A stretch of DNA of 64,000 nt from Niallia endozanthoxylica (GCF_008710145.1 NZ_VYKL01000004.1:1-64000), one strand, 5' to 3'; shown: positions 25,598 through 35,117, numbered from the stretch's first letter. Numbers and translations are program-made. The notes: a model not told the origin generated them from the sequence alone.

Positions 25598-27124
25598 TTA
25601 ATTTCTAATCAGATATTCAAATGCACCTAAGGCTGCTGTTGCGCCTGAACCCATGGAAATAATAATCTGTTTGAATTTGCTGTCTGTACAATCTCCTGCT
25701 GCAAATACACCAGGAATATTTGTAGACCCAGCTTTATCAACAATGACTTCACCGCTGCGATTAAGCTCAACGGAGCCGCGAAGCCATTCAGTATTTGGAA
25801 CCGTACCGATTTGAACAAATACCCCTTGCAGTTCAATATGTTGTTCTTCGCTAGTCACACGATCGATGTAGGTAATACCATTTACTTTGTCTGTACCAGT
25901 AATCTCCTTAATTTGAGCTTGTTCAATGACCGTTACGTTAGGCAGACTGCGCATACGATCCTGCAATACAGGGTCTGCTTTTAATTCCGATCTTGCTAAA
26001 AGGGTAACATGCTTGACGATTCCAGCTAAATCAATGGCTGCTTCAACGCCGGAATTTCCTCCGCCAATGACAGCCACATGTTTTCCAGCAAATAAAGGTC
26101 CATCACAATGGGCGCAGTAGGCAATCCCTTTATTTCTATATTCTGTTTCTCCAGGTACATCGGCATTACGCCAGCGGGCACCTGTTGAAAGGATAACCGT
26201 TTTACTTTTTAGAACAGCGCCATTTTCAAGTTCAATTTCAATGAATTCTTTCTTTTCCAATCCTTTGGCACGCTGCAAATTCATGATATCCACGTTATAC
26301 TGCTTGACATGTTCTTCTAAAGTAGCTGCGAGCTTAGGACCTTCAGTGTAGTTCACAGTAATTAAGTTTTCGATTCCGACTGTATCTAATACTTGACCAC
26401 CGAAACGATCTGCGACAATCCCTGTACGAATTCCTTTTCGTGCTGAATAAATTGCTGCGCTCGCACCTGCCGGACCGCCTCCAACAATAAGAACATCATA
26501 AGGTTCCTTATCCGCAAATTCCGAAGCATCGGGCCCGCTGCCAAGCTTCACAAGAATTTCTTCCAGTGACATGCGTCCACTGTTAAAGAATTCCCCATTT
26601 AAATGAACCGTTGGTACAGCCATGATATCCTTTGCTTCGACTTCTTCACGATAAACAGCACCATCAATCATTGTATGTGTGATGCCAGGATTTAGAAGAC
26701 TCATGACATTAAGGGCTTGGACGACATCAGGGCAGTTATGGCAGCTTAAGCTGGCATAAGTTTCAAAATGATAGTCACCTTTAATTGCTTTAATTTGGTC
26801 GATGACTTTTTGGTCTGCTTTTGGAGCTCTGCCGCTTACTTGAAGCAAGGCTAATACCAAAGATGTAAATTCGTGACCAAGAGGGATACCGGCAAATGTA
26901 ATTCCAGTATCTTCACCAGGACGGTTAACACTAAAACTAGGAGTTCTTTCTAATGTTGTTTGCTCCACCTTTATGTTAGATGACATAGCTGCTAATTCAT
27001 CTGCTAAAGCAGTCATATCGCGTGAAACATTATCTGTTCCCGCACTCACTTTAATATGTACTTCACCTTCCATAAGCTGTAAGTATTGAGATAATTGTGT
27101 TTTAATTTCTCCATCTAATATCAT
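25598..27124 (-). CDS. ahpF: Alkyl hydroperoxide reductase subunit F
   Basis: 508 residues, full length for AhpF. An N-terminal double thioredoxin fold carries C128-H-N-C131. A thioredoxin-reductase-like part follows, with FAD motif GGGPAGASAA, the redox pair CAHC and NADH motif GGGNSGVEAA. AhpF passes electrons from NADH to the peroxidase AhpC. AAGGAGG precedes the ATG. ahpC, usually directly upstream, is absent from this window, so AhpF must work with a distant AhpC or another partner. A PerR-like promoter lies about 350 bases upstream. Confidence 0.93.
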   Translation of the reverse strand: MILDGEIKTQLSQYLQLMEGEVHIKVSAGTDNVSRDMTALADELAAMSSNIKVEQTTLERTPSFSVNRPGEDTGITFAGIPLGHEFTSLVLALLQVSGRAPKADQKVIDQIKAIKGDYHFETYASLSCHNCPDVVQALNVMSLLNPGITHTMIDGAVYREEVEAKDIMAVPTVHLNGEFFNSGRMSLEEILVKLGSGPDASEFADKEPYDVLIVGGGPAGASAAIYSARKGIRTGIVADRFGGQVLDTVGIENLITVNYTEGPKLAATLEEHVKQYNVDIMNLQRAKGLEKKEFIEIELENGAVLKSKTVILSTGARWRNADVPGETEYRNKGIAYCAHCDGPLFAGKHVAVIGGGNSGVEAAIDLAGIVKHVTLLARSELKADPVLQDRMRSLPNVTVIEQAQIKEITGTDKVNGITYIDRVTSEEQHIELQGVFVQIGTVPNTEWLRGSVELNRSGEVIVDKAGSTNIPGVFAAGDCTDSKFKQIIISMGSGATAALGAFEYLIRN

Positions 27125-27251
27125 ATGTAATTCCTCCTTATTTGCTTATAATCTTATTATACTATTTGTTGATTTATTTGACCTGAAGAAGTGTGGACAA
27201 GTTGAGTTTCTTTATTAGTCGTGTCATGTGAGTCTACATATTTTAATTTAT

Positions 27252-27424
27252 GGCTATGTTAACGAATCATGTTGTAAGTCAGATTTTTGACTCATCCGTG
27301 AGAAATGTCCATTTCTCACGCCTTTCAGCTATGCTGAAAGGTTGCTGTAGGGTTATGAAGTGACAGGAGAAAATGAATTTTCTTCTGTCACTTCATAACC
27401 CTACAGCTTTAGATGAGTCAAAAA
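27252..27424. repeat. Cloverleaf-like repeat in the ahpF leader (family copy A)
   Basis: A 13-bp outer stem (27284-27296 with 27412-27424, TTTTTGACTCATC) encloses three perfect or near-perfect hairpins: CGTGAGAAATG/CATTTCTCACG (27297-27320), CCTTTCAGC/GCTGAAAGG (27321-27341) and a long one whose arms start GCTGTAGGGTTATGAAG (27344-27406). The flank 27252-27295 recurs, inverted, at 42259-42318 and partly at 44179-44213. It is a non-autonomous mobile repeat or a dispersed structured RNA. Confidence 0.65.
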
Positions 27425-27452
27425 TCAATGATGTTAATAAATAAAACTTACT

Positions 27453-27509
27453 TTATAATAATTATTATTAATTTATAATCATTATCGTTTAAATGACTGT
27501 TTTTGTCAA
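27453..27509 (-). promoter_or_regulatory. ahpF: ahpF promoter with two PerR-type boxes
   Basis: Minus-strand -35 TTGACA (27509-27504) is 17 bases from -10 GATAAT (27486-27481). Two matches to the PerR box TTATAATnATTATAA start at 27453 (one mismatch) and 27473 (two mismatches), 20 bp apart. The second covers the -10 and the first lies just past the start point. Fur boxes have the same core, but PerR control of ahp genes is well established. Confidence 0.7.
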
Positions 27510-27525
27510 GCATACTAGATTTATT

Positions 27526-27593
27526 TTATTATCACATACTAAAAAGCGAGTCGTTCTATTTTGAACAACTCGCTTTTTAGTATGTGATAATAA
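27526..27593 (-). terminator. Very long terminator hairpin after ugd
   Basis: Arms of about 25 bases (TTATTATCACATACTAAAAA with its mirror) around a GAAC-rich loop, nearly perfect, ending at the ugd stop codon. Its length exceeds what termination needs and it separates galU-ugd from the ahpF promoter. Confidence 0.85.
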
Positions 27594-27600
27594 CTCTAAT

Positions 27601-28908
27601 TTAATTGATCACAATCGATGGCTTTCCGACTGGATAATATTCAATCTTTGAGCAGGCTCTAATTTTATCCTCTGCCAAACTATTCCGGCCGTCAAAAATA
27701 ATCGGTTGCTTCATTTGTTTTGTAACCTCTGCCAAATCAAGCTTTTTAAATTCTTCCCATTCTGTCACAAGCAAAAGAGCATCAGCATTTTTAATGGCTT
27801 CTTCAACAGATTCAGCATACTGAATGGTATTTCCAATCACCTTTTTTGCATTTTCCGTTGCAACTGGATCGTAAGCGATAACTTCTGCACCTGCTTGGTG
27901 TAACAAGCGAGAAATGACGATGGAAGGGGCTTCTCGCATATCATCGGTGTCAGGTTTAAAGGAAAGGCCAAGCATGGCGAATTTTTTCCCTTTTAATTGC
28001 TGAAACCGTTCTAAGGCCTTTTTGACAAGCAGTTGGCGCTGGGATTCATTAATGCTAATCGTCTCTTTTAATAAGGAGAAGTCTACTCCATACTGGCCGG
28101 CAGTATGAAGCAATGCTTTCACATCCTTTGGAAAGCAGGAACCGCCATATCCAATACCTGCCTGAAGAAAGGCTTCACCGATTCGTTTGTCTTTTCCCAT
28201 CCCATTTGCCACATCAATAATATTGGCTCCAACTGCTTCGCAAAGATTGGCTATCTCATTGATGAAGCTGATCTTTGTTGCTAAAAATGCATTTGAAGCA
28301 TATTTAATCATTTCTGCACTTTTAACATTTGTCATAAGGACGGGAACGTTTAATGGACGATACATTTCTTGTATTTTTAGAGCAGCTTCATTGTCTTCAG
28401 AACCGATGATAATTCGGTCAGCCTTCATGGTATCTTTGATGGCTGAACCCTGTCTTAAAAACTCAGGATTGGAAACCATTTTAAACGGTTTTTTAGTATG
28501 GTTAGCAATAATGCTTCTAACATAATCATTGGTACCGACTGGAACCGTACTTTTAATTACCACGATGGCATCCGGTTTCAGGTGGGCTGACACATCTTTT
28601 GCGGCTTGCACAAGATAGGATAGGTCTGCAGCTCCATCATTGCTTTGAGGAGTGCCTACTGCAATAATAATGATTTCTGCCTTTTCTAATCCTTCTTGAT
28701 GAGAGGTAGTGAAGTGAAGTTTTCCTGCAGCAGTATTTTTTAAAAGCAGGCTCTCGAGTCCAGGTTCATAAATAGGGGAAATCCCTTGACGGAGCCGGTT
28801 GATTTTTTGCTGGTCAACATCGATGCAAATAACATGATGACCAACTTCCGATAAACAAACACCAGTAGACAGCCCGACGTAACCAGTTCCCAAAACAGCT
28901 ATTCTCAT
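27601..28908 (-). CDS. ugd: UDP-glucose 6-dehydrogenase
   Basis: 435 residues. The N-terminal Rossmann fold starts MRIAVLGTGYVGLSTG; the active-site Cys lies in GGSCFPKD; the C-terminal domain has FKPDTDDMREAPS. It converts UDP-glucose to UDP-glucuronate with two NAD, for capsule, teichuronic acid or other surface glycans (TuaD-like). It starts one base after the galU stop, so the two form an operon that supplies and oxidises UDP-glucose. No glycan export or polymerase gene is nearby, so the product is unknown. Confidence 0.92.
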   Translation of the reverse strand: MRIAVLGTGYVGLSTGVCLSEVGHHVICIDVDQQKINRLRQGISPIYEPGLESLLLKNTAAGKLHFTTSHQEGLEKAEIIIIAVGTPQSNDGAADLSYLVQAAKDVSAHLKPDAIVVIKSTVPVGTNDYVRSIIANHTKKPFKMVSNPEFLRQGSAIKDTMKADRIIIGSEDNEAALKIQEMYRPLNVPVLMTNVKSAEMIKYASNAFLATKISFINEIANLCEAVGANIIDVANGMGKDKRIGEAFLQAGIGYGGSCFPKDVKALLHTAGQYGVDFSLLKETISINESQRQLLVKKALERFQQLKGKKFAMLGLSFKPDTDDMREAPSIVISRLLHQAGAEVIAYDPVATENAKKVIGNTIQYAESVEEAIKNADALLLVTEWEEFKKLDLAEVTKQMKQPIIFDGRNSLAEDKIRACSKIEYYPVGKPSIVIN

Positions 28909-28909
28909 G

Positions 28910-29809
28910 TTAATCAGTCTCTTCCTTTATGATAATCTCTTTACTAGCAATAGCTTTTAAATAAGAAAGAACCTCTTTTTTGATGTCGTCCCTTTGCAGA
29001 GCAAAATCCAATGTTGCTTTAATAAAACCAATTTTATCACCCACATCATATCGGGATCCTTCAAAGTTGTAGGCTAATACAGCTTGTTGTTTATTCAGTT
29101 CATTTATGGCATCTGTAAGCTGAAGCTCATTATTGTATCCAATCGGCAGCTTTGACAAAATATCGAAGATTTCAGGTCTTAATACATATCTGCCCATAAT
29201 GGCATAATTTGATGGTGCAGCTTCTTTCTGGGGTTTTTCAATTAATGAATCAATATAAAAGAGATTTGGTTCAATATTTGCTCCTTTTGGTTTAATAATG
29301 CCGTATTTATGGACCTGATTTTCCGGTACCTCTTGGACAGCTATACATGAACTATTGCAGTATTCAAATACATTAATCATTTGCTTTAAACATGGCGTTT
29401 CAGACATGACAATATCATCACCAAGCAATACGGCAAATGGCTCATCACCAATAAAGCTTTTAGCGCACAAAATGGCATGGCCAAGGCCTTTTGCCTCTTT
29501 TTGACGGACATAATATATATTGGCTAGGTTTGAAATTTTCTGTACTTCTTTTAATCTAGAAAGCTGATTTTTTTTAAATAATGCGTCTTCTAACTCATAT
29601 GATTTATCAAAATGATCCTCAATGGATCTCTTGCCTCTGCCGATGATGATAACAATTTCTTCTATTCCTGAGGCCACCGCCTCTTCTACAATATATTGAA
29701 TCGTAGGTTTATCAACAATCGGCAGCATTTCCTTAGGCTGAGCCTTTGTAGCTGGTAAGAAGCGTGTACCAAGACCAGCTGCTGGAATAATTGCTTTTCT
29801 GATTTTCAT
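28910..29809 (-). CDS. galU: UTP-glucose-1-phosphate uridylyltransferase
   Basis: 299 residues with the nucleotidyltransferase start [20 protein letters not shown], the [12 protein letters not shown] segment and the sugar-binding region LLGDDIV. It makes UDP-glucose from glucose-1-phosphate and UTP. In B. subtilis the homologue GtaB serves wall teichoic acid glucosylation and glycolipid synthesis. It is first in the operon with ugd. PgcA (58001-59743) would provide its substrate. Confidence 0.92.
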   Translation of the reverse strand: MKIRKAIIPAAGLGTRFLPATKAQPKEMLPIVDKPTIQYIVEEAVASGIEEIVIIIGRGKRSIEDHFDKSYELEDALFKKNQLSRLKEVQKISNLANIYYVRQKEAKGLGHAILCAKSFIGDEPFAVLLGDDIVMSETPCLKQMINVFEYCNSSCIAVQEVPENQVHKYGIIKPKGANIEPNLFYIDSLIEKPQKEAAPSNYAIMGRYVLRPEIFDILSKLPIGYNNELQLTDAINELNKQQAVLAYNFEGSRYDVGDKIGFIKATLDFALQRDDIKKEVLSYLKAIASKEIIIKEETD

Positions 29810-29938
29810 AAGCTGCCCCCATTTCTAAATTCCTTATTCTTTTATATGCTTACAGACAAGTACCGGTCACGTTAGTAGCCTATCATTCTGTATTTCGTGT
29901 CAGTTCTAAATAGTTATATAGATTTCGTCTCTAATCGA

Positions 29939-31573
29939 TTAATGATGTTCACCTAGGACGGCATCAGCAATATTAACCGCATGGTCTGCAATACGTTCTA
30001 AGTTATTGATAATGTCTATGAAAACCACTCCAGCTTTCGGGGTACATGTCCCATCTGTTAAACGAAGAATATGCTGCTTTCGGAATTGCTGCTCCATGAC
30101 ATCAATCATTGTCTCTTTTTCTATTACCTGTCTAGCGATATCTTTGTTATTCCCTTTTAAGGCAGTCAAGGCTTCTTTTACAATAGAAATAGTCATCTCG
30201 TACATTTCATCTAAATCCTTCTTGGCAGAATCAGTCAGATTTACTTTATTGGCCATTTGAAACTCTATTAATTCAAGCATATTTTCACAATGGTCTCCGA
30301 TTCTTTCAATATTTCGAACGGTATCTAGCAAAATACTATGCTCCTCGGATTTTTTGACAGATAAGGAGGCAGATGAAAGCTTTATTAAATATTCTGTAAT
30401 GGTTTGGTCGAGGTGATTAATGGCTGTTTCTAGCTGATACATACTATTTGCAAATTTTGCTTGCTTCGTATCAATAAACCTTTTTGTTTCTGTAAGACCG
30501 CTAACAGCCATTTCTCCCATGTGAAGAACTTCTTCTTTTGCTTGTCCGAGAGCAATGGTTGGTGATTGTTCAATAAAAATAGGATTAAGGTGTTTGGGCT
30601 GGAAACTCCAAAGGGTATCTTTTCCTGGGATTAATTTTGTAACGATGAAGGCAAGAACGGAGACGAAAGGAAGAAGGAGAAGGGTATTAGTAGAATTAAA
30701 GATGCCATGTGCAAATGCAATCGCCATTTCTGGATTTAAATGGAGCATGGATTGCAGAGATTGTATGAGTGACGTAAACGGAACTAAAAGGATTAAAAAG
30801 AGGGTTGTACCAAAAACGTTAAACAAAACATGGGTGGCAGCTGCTCTTTTGGCAGCAATAGATGTACCAATGGAAGCCAAAACAGCTGTGATGGTAGTCC
30901 CGATGTTATCTCCGAATAAAACGGGAAGAGCTGCATTGAGATCTAGCAGTGATTCAGCATACATACTCTGTAAAATACCGATTGTTGCACTCGAGCTTTG
31001 AACGAGGACAGTGAAGAGGGTTCCAACGATGACACCAAGAAATGGATTGGCACTTAAGTCAACGGTTAAATCATGAAAGGCTTCCAATGTTCGAAGCGGC
31101 TTCATTCCATTACTCATTAATTCTAAACCGTAGAAAAGGGCACCAAACCCAAATAATACTTGACCTAGATAAGTCAGCTGTTTTCTCTTTTTAAAGAAGA
31201 ATAAGAATACCGCACCTGCCGCTAGAATCGGGAGGGAGTACTCGCCTACATCTATTCCGATAATAAATGCAGTTATCGTTGTCCCGATATTCGCCCCCAT
31301 AATCACTCCAATTGCCTGCCGTAGTGTCATAAATCCGGCACTTACTAGGCCGACAGTAATAACAGTAGTAGCTGAACTGCTTTGGATGATTACCGTGACG
31401 AAAATACCGGCTAATACGCCCATTAAAGGATTGGTTGTAAATTTATCGAGGAGATACTTTAATTTGTCTCCTGCAGAATTTTGAAGCCCGTCGCCCATTA
31501 ATTTAATCCCAAACAGGAAAATACCAAGGCCTCCAAAGAATTCAAACAGCATTTGTTGAATATTTAGATCCAT
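29939..31573 (-). CDS. Na/Pi cotransporter family protein with PhoU-like tail
   Basis: 544 residues. Two inverted membrane repeats each carry the QSSSATT/QSSSATI signature of the NptA/PNaS family; the C-terminal ~200 residues are helical and PhoU-like (RIGDHCENMLELIEF, RIADHAVNIADAVL). It probably imports phosphate with sodium. TAGGAG lies eight bases before the ATG at 31573; an upstream ATG at 31591 overlaps that ribosome site and is rejected. It is the first of two phosphate uptake systems in the window, the other being Pit/DUF47. Confidence 0.88.
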   Translation of the reverse strand: MDLNIQQMLFEFFGGLGIFLFGIKLMGDGLQNSAGDKLKYLLDKFTTNPLMGVLAGIFVTVIIQSSSATTVITVGLVSAGFMTLRQAIGVIMGANIGTTITAFIIGIDVGEYSLPILAAGAVFLFFFKKRKQLTYLGQVLFGFGALFYGLELMSNGMKPLRTLEAFHDLTVDLSANPFLGVIVGTLFTVLVQSSSATIGILQSMYAESLLDLNAALPVLFGDNIGTTITAVLASIGTSIAAKRAAATHVLFNVFGTTLFLILLVPFTSLIQSLQSMLHLNPEMAIAFAHGIFNSTNTLLLLPFVSVLAFIVTKLIPGKDTLWSFQPKHLNPIFIEQSPTIALGQAKEEVLHMGEMAVSGLTETKRFIDTKQAKFANSMYQLETAINHLDQTITEYLIKLSSASLSVKKSEEHSILLDTVRNIERIGDHCENMLELIEFQMANKVNLTDSAKKDLDEMYEMTISIVKEALTALKGNNKDIARQVIEKETMIDVMEQQFRKQHILRLTDGTCTPKAGVVFIDIINNLERIADHAVNIADAVLGEHH

Positions 31574-31618
31574 CTCGTCAACTCCTAACATAATTTTTTT
31601 GCTGCTAGTAATGTTGCA

Positions 31619-31656
31619 GAGGGTTTTCTAATGGCAAATGACCATTGAAAACCCTC
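31619..31656 (-). terminator. Terminator of the glycosyltransferase/HipA-like operon
   Basis: GAGGGTTTTC / GAAAACCCTC stem, 35 bases beyond the stop of the HipA-like gene on the minus strand. Confidence 0.7.
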
Positions 31657-31690
31657 AATAAATAAGTAACTTGATCCTTTGATTAGATTA

Positions 31691-32470
31691 TTAAGAATGT
31701 TGATTATCATGTATGGGCCAATAGATTTTATTGACAAATTTTTGCATGAGGTCAGGCAGGATTTTTTTTCGGCGAAAGAGTAAAGAGCTGACCATTGCTT
31801 TTTTCTCCTCTTTTGTGACCATCCATTCGTCAGGTATCATAGAAACAATTTCTTCAATTAAAAAGATAGGGATAGTTTCGATAATGTCTAATTGATCAAA
31901 TAATTGATTCTCATCCTCAATAAAAGAGGCCATGATTTGATGTGTCGCACTTTTAATGATTCCGACAGGCAGGTCCTCGATCTCTTCTATCTGCCAATTA
32001 TAGGTACCGAATACTTCGGCATGGTCGATTGCCCACAGCCGATAGGTATTTTCTTGTTCTTTCTTTAACAGGATGTTTTTTCGTGTCCGGTCGCTGTTAT
32101 ACAGCCAATAATCAAAGGCAATGATACTCGCGAGTTCATTTGAATTGGATATATTAGGTATATTAGGTACCTGGTGGCCATCTTGACAATCAGGAATATA
32201 GGTGAGTGCAAATTGGTAGGGAGTATTGTTTATCTGTGCCAGTTCAGGAACTTGAGAAGAGAAGCTCTGCGGGATATCTACGATTCGAGCAAATGGGATT
32301 GGCAGACCAAGGTAACGTGCCAGGCAATAGGAGACCCATTCATTAGGTAATGTTTTTTCAAAACCCGTTTGAAAATACTTGACTACATAATCCTTTCCAT
32401 CACTAAATGAAATTAAATGGGCGTTGGATTTACCTTCTAATTTTTTCTGATAGGCAATGGGTTCAATCAT
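31691..32470 (-). CDS. HipA-like kinase-fold protein
   Basis: 259 residues with a HipA-type kinase core: DYWLYNSDRTRKNILL (catalytic loop with Asp and Asn) and AIDHAEVF (the DFG-equivalent Asp). The N-terminus KLEGKSNAHLISFSDGKDYVVKY holds a Lys that may contact ATP. No HipB-like antitoxin is nearby, so it is not a typical toxin-antitoxin pair. It overlaps the glycosyltransferase stop by four bases (ATGA) and is thus co-translated with it, suggesting that the two act on the same target, perhaps a spore or surface glycan. This link is inference. Confidence 0.7.
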   Translation of the reverse strand: MIEPIAYQKKLEGKSNAHLISFSDGKDYVVKYFQTGFEKTLPNEWVSYCLARYLGLPIPFARIVDIPQSFSSQVPELAQINNTPYQFALTYIPDCQDGHQVPNIPNISNSNELASIIAFDYWLYNSDRTRKNILLKKEQENTYRLWAIDHAEVFGTYNWQIEEIEDLPVGIIKSATHQIMASFIEDENQLFDQLDIIETIPIFLIEEIVSMIPDEWMVTKEEKKAMVSSLLFRRKKILPDLMQKFVNKIYWPIHDNQHS

Positions 32471-33582
32471 TGGTCAATCACCTCGTCATTACCCTCATGA
32501 TTAATCGGAATTAACTTTTTCAATAGACTAATATATTGATTAGCCACTACCTGGATATCAAATTTTTCTTGCGCATGCTTGGCTGCTTGATTTGACATTT
32601 GTTGATGCATTTCAGGATTATCGAGAATAGTGTAGAGCTGCTTAATCGCATCCTGCACATTTTGCCCTCTAAAGAGAAGACCTGTTTCTCCTTGGACAAC
32701 CAGCTCTGTGACAGGCATCATATTGGATGCAACAACCGGAACACCGCAAGCCATGGATTCAATAAAGGTATTTCCGAAGGATTCTGATTTTGTTGTTGCT
32801 AACGTACATCCGCCTGATGAGCGAATTTTTGCATAGGCATGCGGCATCTGCTGATAGGGAATGACGGGAAACCATTTGATAATATCGGAAAGCTGTTCTT
32901 CTTTCCAAGTCTGTGCAAATTCTTCGCGTTGTATACTTTGCGCTCCGCCAATTACCCAAAACTCTATGTCATCCCGTTCAGCCTTTATTTGTTTGGCAAT
33001 TTCTATCAGCATCGGCCAATTTTTACGTTTATCCAATCTTCCTATCCAGCCAACCACCTTTTTACCGTTTTCAGGCAGAGGACTGCTATTCATATCAATT
33101 TTTTCTGCAGGTAACGGCCGGAAGAATGATGTATCGACACCATTGTAAATTACATTTCGTGGAATGGAATCAGTTAGAATGGATACTAATCGTTTTTGAT
33201 AATGTGATGGTACTATGATTGTTAATGGATTGATTCCTTCGAAGGATTTTAAGTGGGGCATTAGTTTGATTAGTTCGGGGGTGCGGGCTTCAATGATGAC
33301 AGGACCTTGATAGTTTGCCTTTTGAATCCACTTATAAGCAGCTGCGGTGTCAACGACTATAATGGCATCATAGGCGTTTTGCTTAATAATTTTTACAATT
33401 TCTTTCTTGTCCTTTGTTAAATATACAGGAGCAACATCCTCCATAATATGAAGACCGCCATGGTCAGTTGTATAAAGAAACTCAGTATCTATGCCATGTT
33501 TTTTAAAATAGACTGCGCGGTTTCTCCATCCTGCATTAACTCCGCCAACAGTGAGTAACCGCCAAATAATTAGCACTTTCAT
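32467..33582 (-). CDS. GT4-family glycosyltransferase (CotSA-like)
   Basis: 371 residues in GT-B fold. The C-terminal half has VGWIGRLDKRKNWPMLIEIA and the donor-site E-x7-E motif in ESFGNTFIESMACGVPVVAS. Size and pairing with a kinase-like gene recall cotSA-cotS of B. subtilis spore coats, but the partner kinase is of another family. The ATG at 33582 follows GAGGAG with eight bases between; a GTG three codons earlier is less likely. Confidence 0.8.
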   Translation of the reverse strand: MKVLIIWRLLTVGGVNAGWRNRAVYFKKHGIDTEFLYTTDHGGLHIMEDVAPVYLTKDKKEIVKIIKQNAYDAIIVVDTAAAYKWIQKANYQGPVIIEARTPELIKLMPHLKSFEGINPLTIIVPSHYQKRLVSILTDSIPRNVIYNGVDTSFFRPLPAEKIDMNSSPLPENGKKVVGWIGRLDKRKNWPMLIEIAKQIKAERDDIEFWVIGGAQSIQREEFAQTWKEEQLSDIIKWFPVIPYQQMPHAYAKIRSSGGCTLATTKSESFGNTFIESMACGVPVVASNMMPVTELVVQGETGLLFRGQNVQDAIKQLYTILDNPEMHQQMSNQAAKHAQEKFDIQVVANQYISLLKKLIPINHEGNDEVIDQ

Positions 33583-33683
33583 TTTGGTCACTCCTCACTA
33601 AATTTTTTAGGGATCCTCCTCTTTTTATGATTGTTTAGTTAATTTTTTGTTTATTTGTTGTAAAGCATTTGTTTACTATATGA

Positions 33684-34778
33684 TTAACGGCGGTTTTTTT
33701 TCCCTTTTCTTCCGTAATTTTTATTCTTGTTTTCTTTTTCTTTTATCGGATATTCACTGTACCTTTCATTTCTAAATCCATAGTATCGGTCATTTTCTGA
33801 AATTCTGCCTTTATTACGGTATCCAAGAAAGCCATCTTTATCAGAATATTTTTCTTCTTTATTATTCTTATTCTTACTCTTAACATCCTCTTCTGTTTTT
33901 TCGGTGTCGGTATTTTTGCTTTCTTTTTCTTTTAAAGTTTCTTTTGAAGTTAGTTTTTCCATATGTTGTTCGATAGTATCCATTACTTTATCCGGGTCAT
34001 ATCCTTGCACAAGCATAGCTTTTACCCACTCTTCTTTAAAAACCTTGTGAACTAGGCTTTCTAATTGACCAGTATAAATTTTTTGCTCATTCGTTGTCAG
34101 CAGCTTTTTGCTTTTATTTTTTAATGTCTCTTTATCTGTAGATTCAGTCATTATTTTTTGACAAATTTGCCTTGCTTGTTCCTCCATTTCGATGTAATGC
34201 GTCCATTCTGAATACAACTCTGGATGCAGTGCTTGTACATGAGATAAAAAGATTTCTTTATTTTCTTTTCCTAAGGATGTTAGTAATTTCCGAGGGTATG
34301 GATAAACACGATCACGCCAAACCGTTCTGGCAACATCAATCACTTTTAGATTTCCTTCCGGCAAAATGAAAATCTGTCTTTTATGATGGTCTATCCTTTC
34401 ATATCCGATTTCTTTAAAGGTGACTAACAGATCAATTAACTTCATGGAAAGTTCTTCTGTTAATGGCTGTGATTGCAAATACTCTCTTAAATCAACGCCT
34501 CTAATAATTTCCATTGCAATATATAAGGGCCCTTTTGCATAAACCTTTGGAAAGAGATCGGTCTGCTGTCCTAAGCTTAGAGCATAATGTTCACGCTCAC
34601 AATCTTCTTCATTTCCAAATATTTTTATACAAATATCATCTGAATATTGAAAAACAGCTCCTTGTCGCCCTTTCCCCATCATGGTTAACGGGGAATAGTT
34701 AACGACTTCAACGTCTTCATTTTCCATATTACGAACCGTAATTTTACTGGTGTACTTTTCCAATTCCTTAGTGTCCAT
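33684..34778 (-). CDS. Serine/threonine-kinase-like protein with a long charged tail
   Basis: 364 residues. The front (to about 190) is a compact protein kinase: Gly-rich loop MGKGRQGAVFQ, CIKIFG with the ATP Lys, AMEIIRGVDL hinge, IDHHKRQIFI loop (HHK in place of HRD) and VIDVAR for DFG. Residues 200-364 are Glu/Lys/Asn/Tyr-rich and likely disordered, ending in GRKGKKNRR, as in spore-coat or nucleic-acid-binding tails. GGGAGGAAATAA precedes the ATG. It is close to the GT/HipA pair but 100 bases upstream with its own start region. Confidence 0.72.
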   Translation of the reverse strand: MDTKELEKYTSKITVRNMENEDVEVVNYSPLTMMGKGRQGAVFQYSDDICIKIFGNEEDCEREHYALSLGQQTDLFPKVYAKGPLYIAMEIIRGVDLREYLQSQPLTEELSMKLIDLLVTFKEIGYERIDHHKRQIFILPEGNLKVIDVARTVWRDRVYPYPRKLLTSLGKENKEIFLSHVQALHPELYSEWTHYIEMEEQARQICQKIMTESTDKETLKNKSKKLLTTNEQKIYTGQLESLVHKVFKEEWVKAMLVQGYDPDKVMDTIEQHMEKLTSKETLKEKESKNTDTEKTEEDVKSKNKNNKEEKYSDKDGFLGYRNKGRISENDRYYGFRNERYSEYPIKEKENKNKNYGRKGKKNRR

Positions 34779-34978
34779 TTATTTCCTCCCGCTTCCTAGT
34801 AGACTATAATATTTATCCTCTTATATATGTAGTCACTTACATGGAGAAATGGAAGGGCATGTACCTAAATAATAAAAAATGTATCCTTGCTTATGAATAA
34901 AAAGAGGTAATGAAAAACAGTTTTTTGACGAAAAGCGACAAAAAACAACATAAATTTGCTATTTTTTTAAATTATTTA

Positions 34979-35007
34979 TTGCATAATGACTTTTTTTTTG
35001 TTAAGAT
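34979..35007 (+). promoter_or_regulatory. Promoter of tRNA-Gly
   Basis: TTGCAT (34979-34984), 17 bases, TAAGAT (35002-35007), placing the start point about 12 bases before the mature tRNA. Confidence 0.6.
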
Positions 35008-35025
35008 TATTTTTGTTGATGCGAT

Positions 35026-35096
35026 GCGGGTGTAGTTTAGTGGTAAAACTACAGCCTTCCAAGCTGTTGTCGTGGGTTCGATTCCCATCACCCGCT
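35026..35096 (+). tRNA. tRNA-Gly (TCC), no encoded CCA
   Basis: Acceptor GCGGGTG/CACCCGC, anticodon TCC in CCTTCCAAG, T-loop GTTCGATTC. The discriminator T is followed by CTC, so CCA is added afterwards. A lone tRNA gene with its own promoter and terminator. Confidence 0.93.
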
Positions 35097-35117
35097 CTCG
35101 ATATATTTCATGATAAC

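Noticed and set aside
30555..31001. 148-codon open frame opposite the Na/Pi transporter
   Set aside because: Antisense shadow of a membrane protein gene; no ribosome site or family pattern.
31691..32470. HipBA toxin-antitoxin system
   Set aside because: The HipA-like protein has no small helix-turn-helix partner next to it and is instead coupled to a glycosyltransferase.
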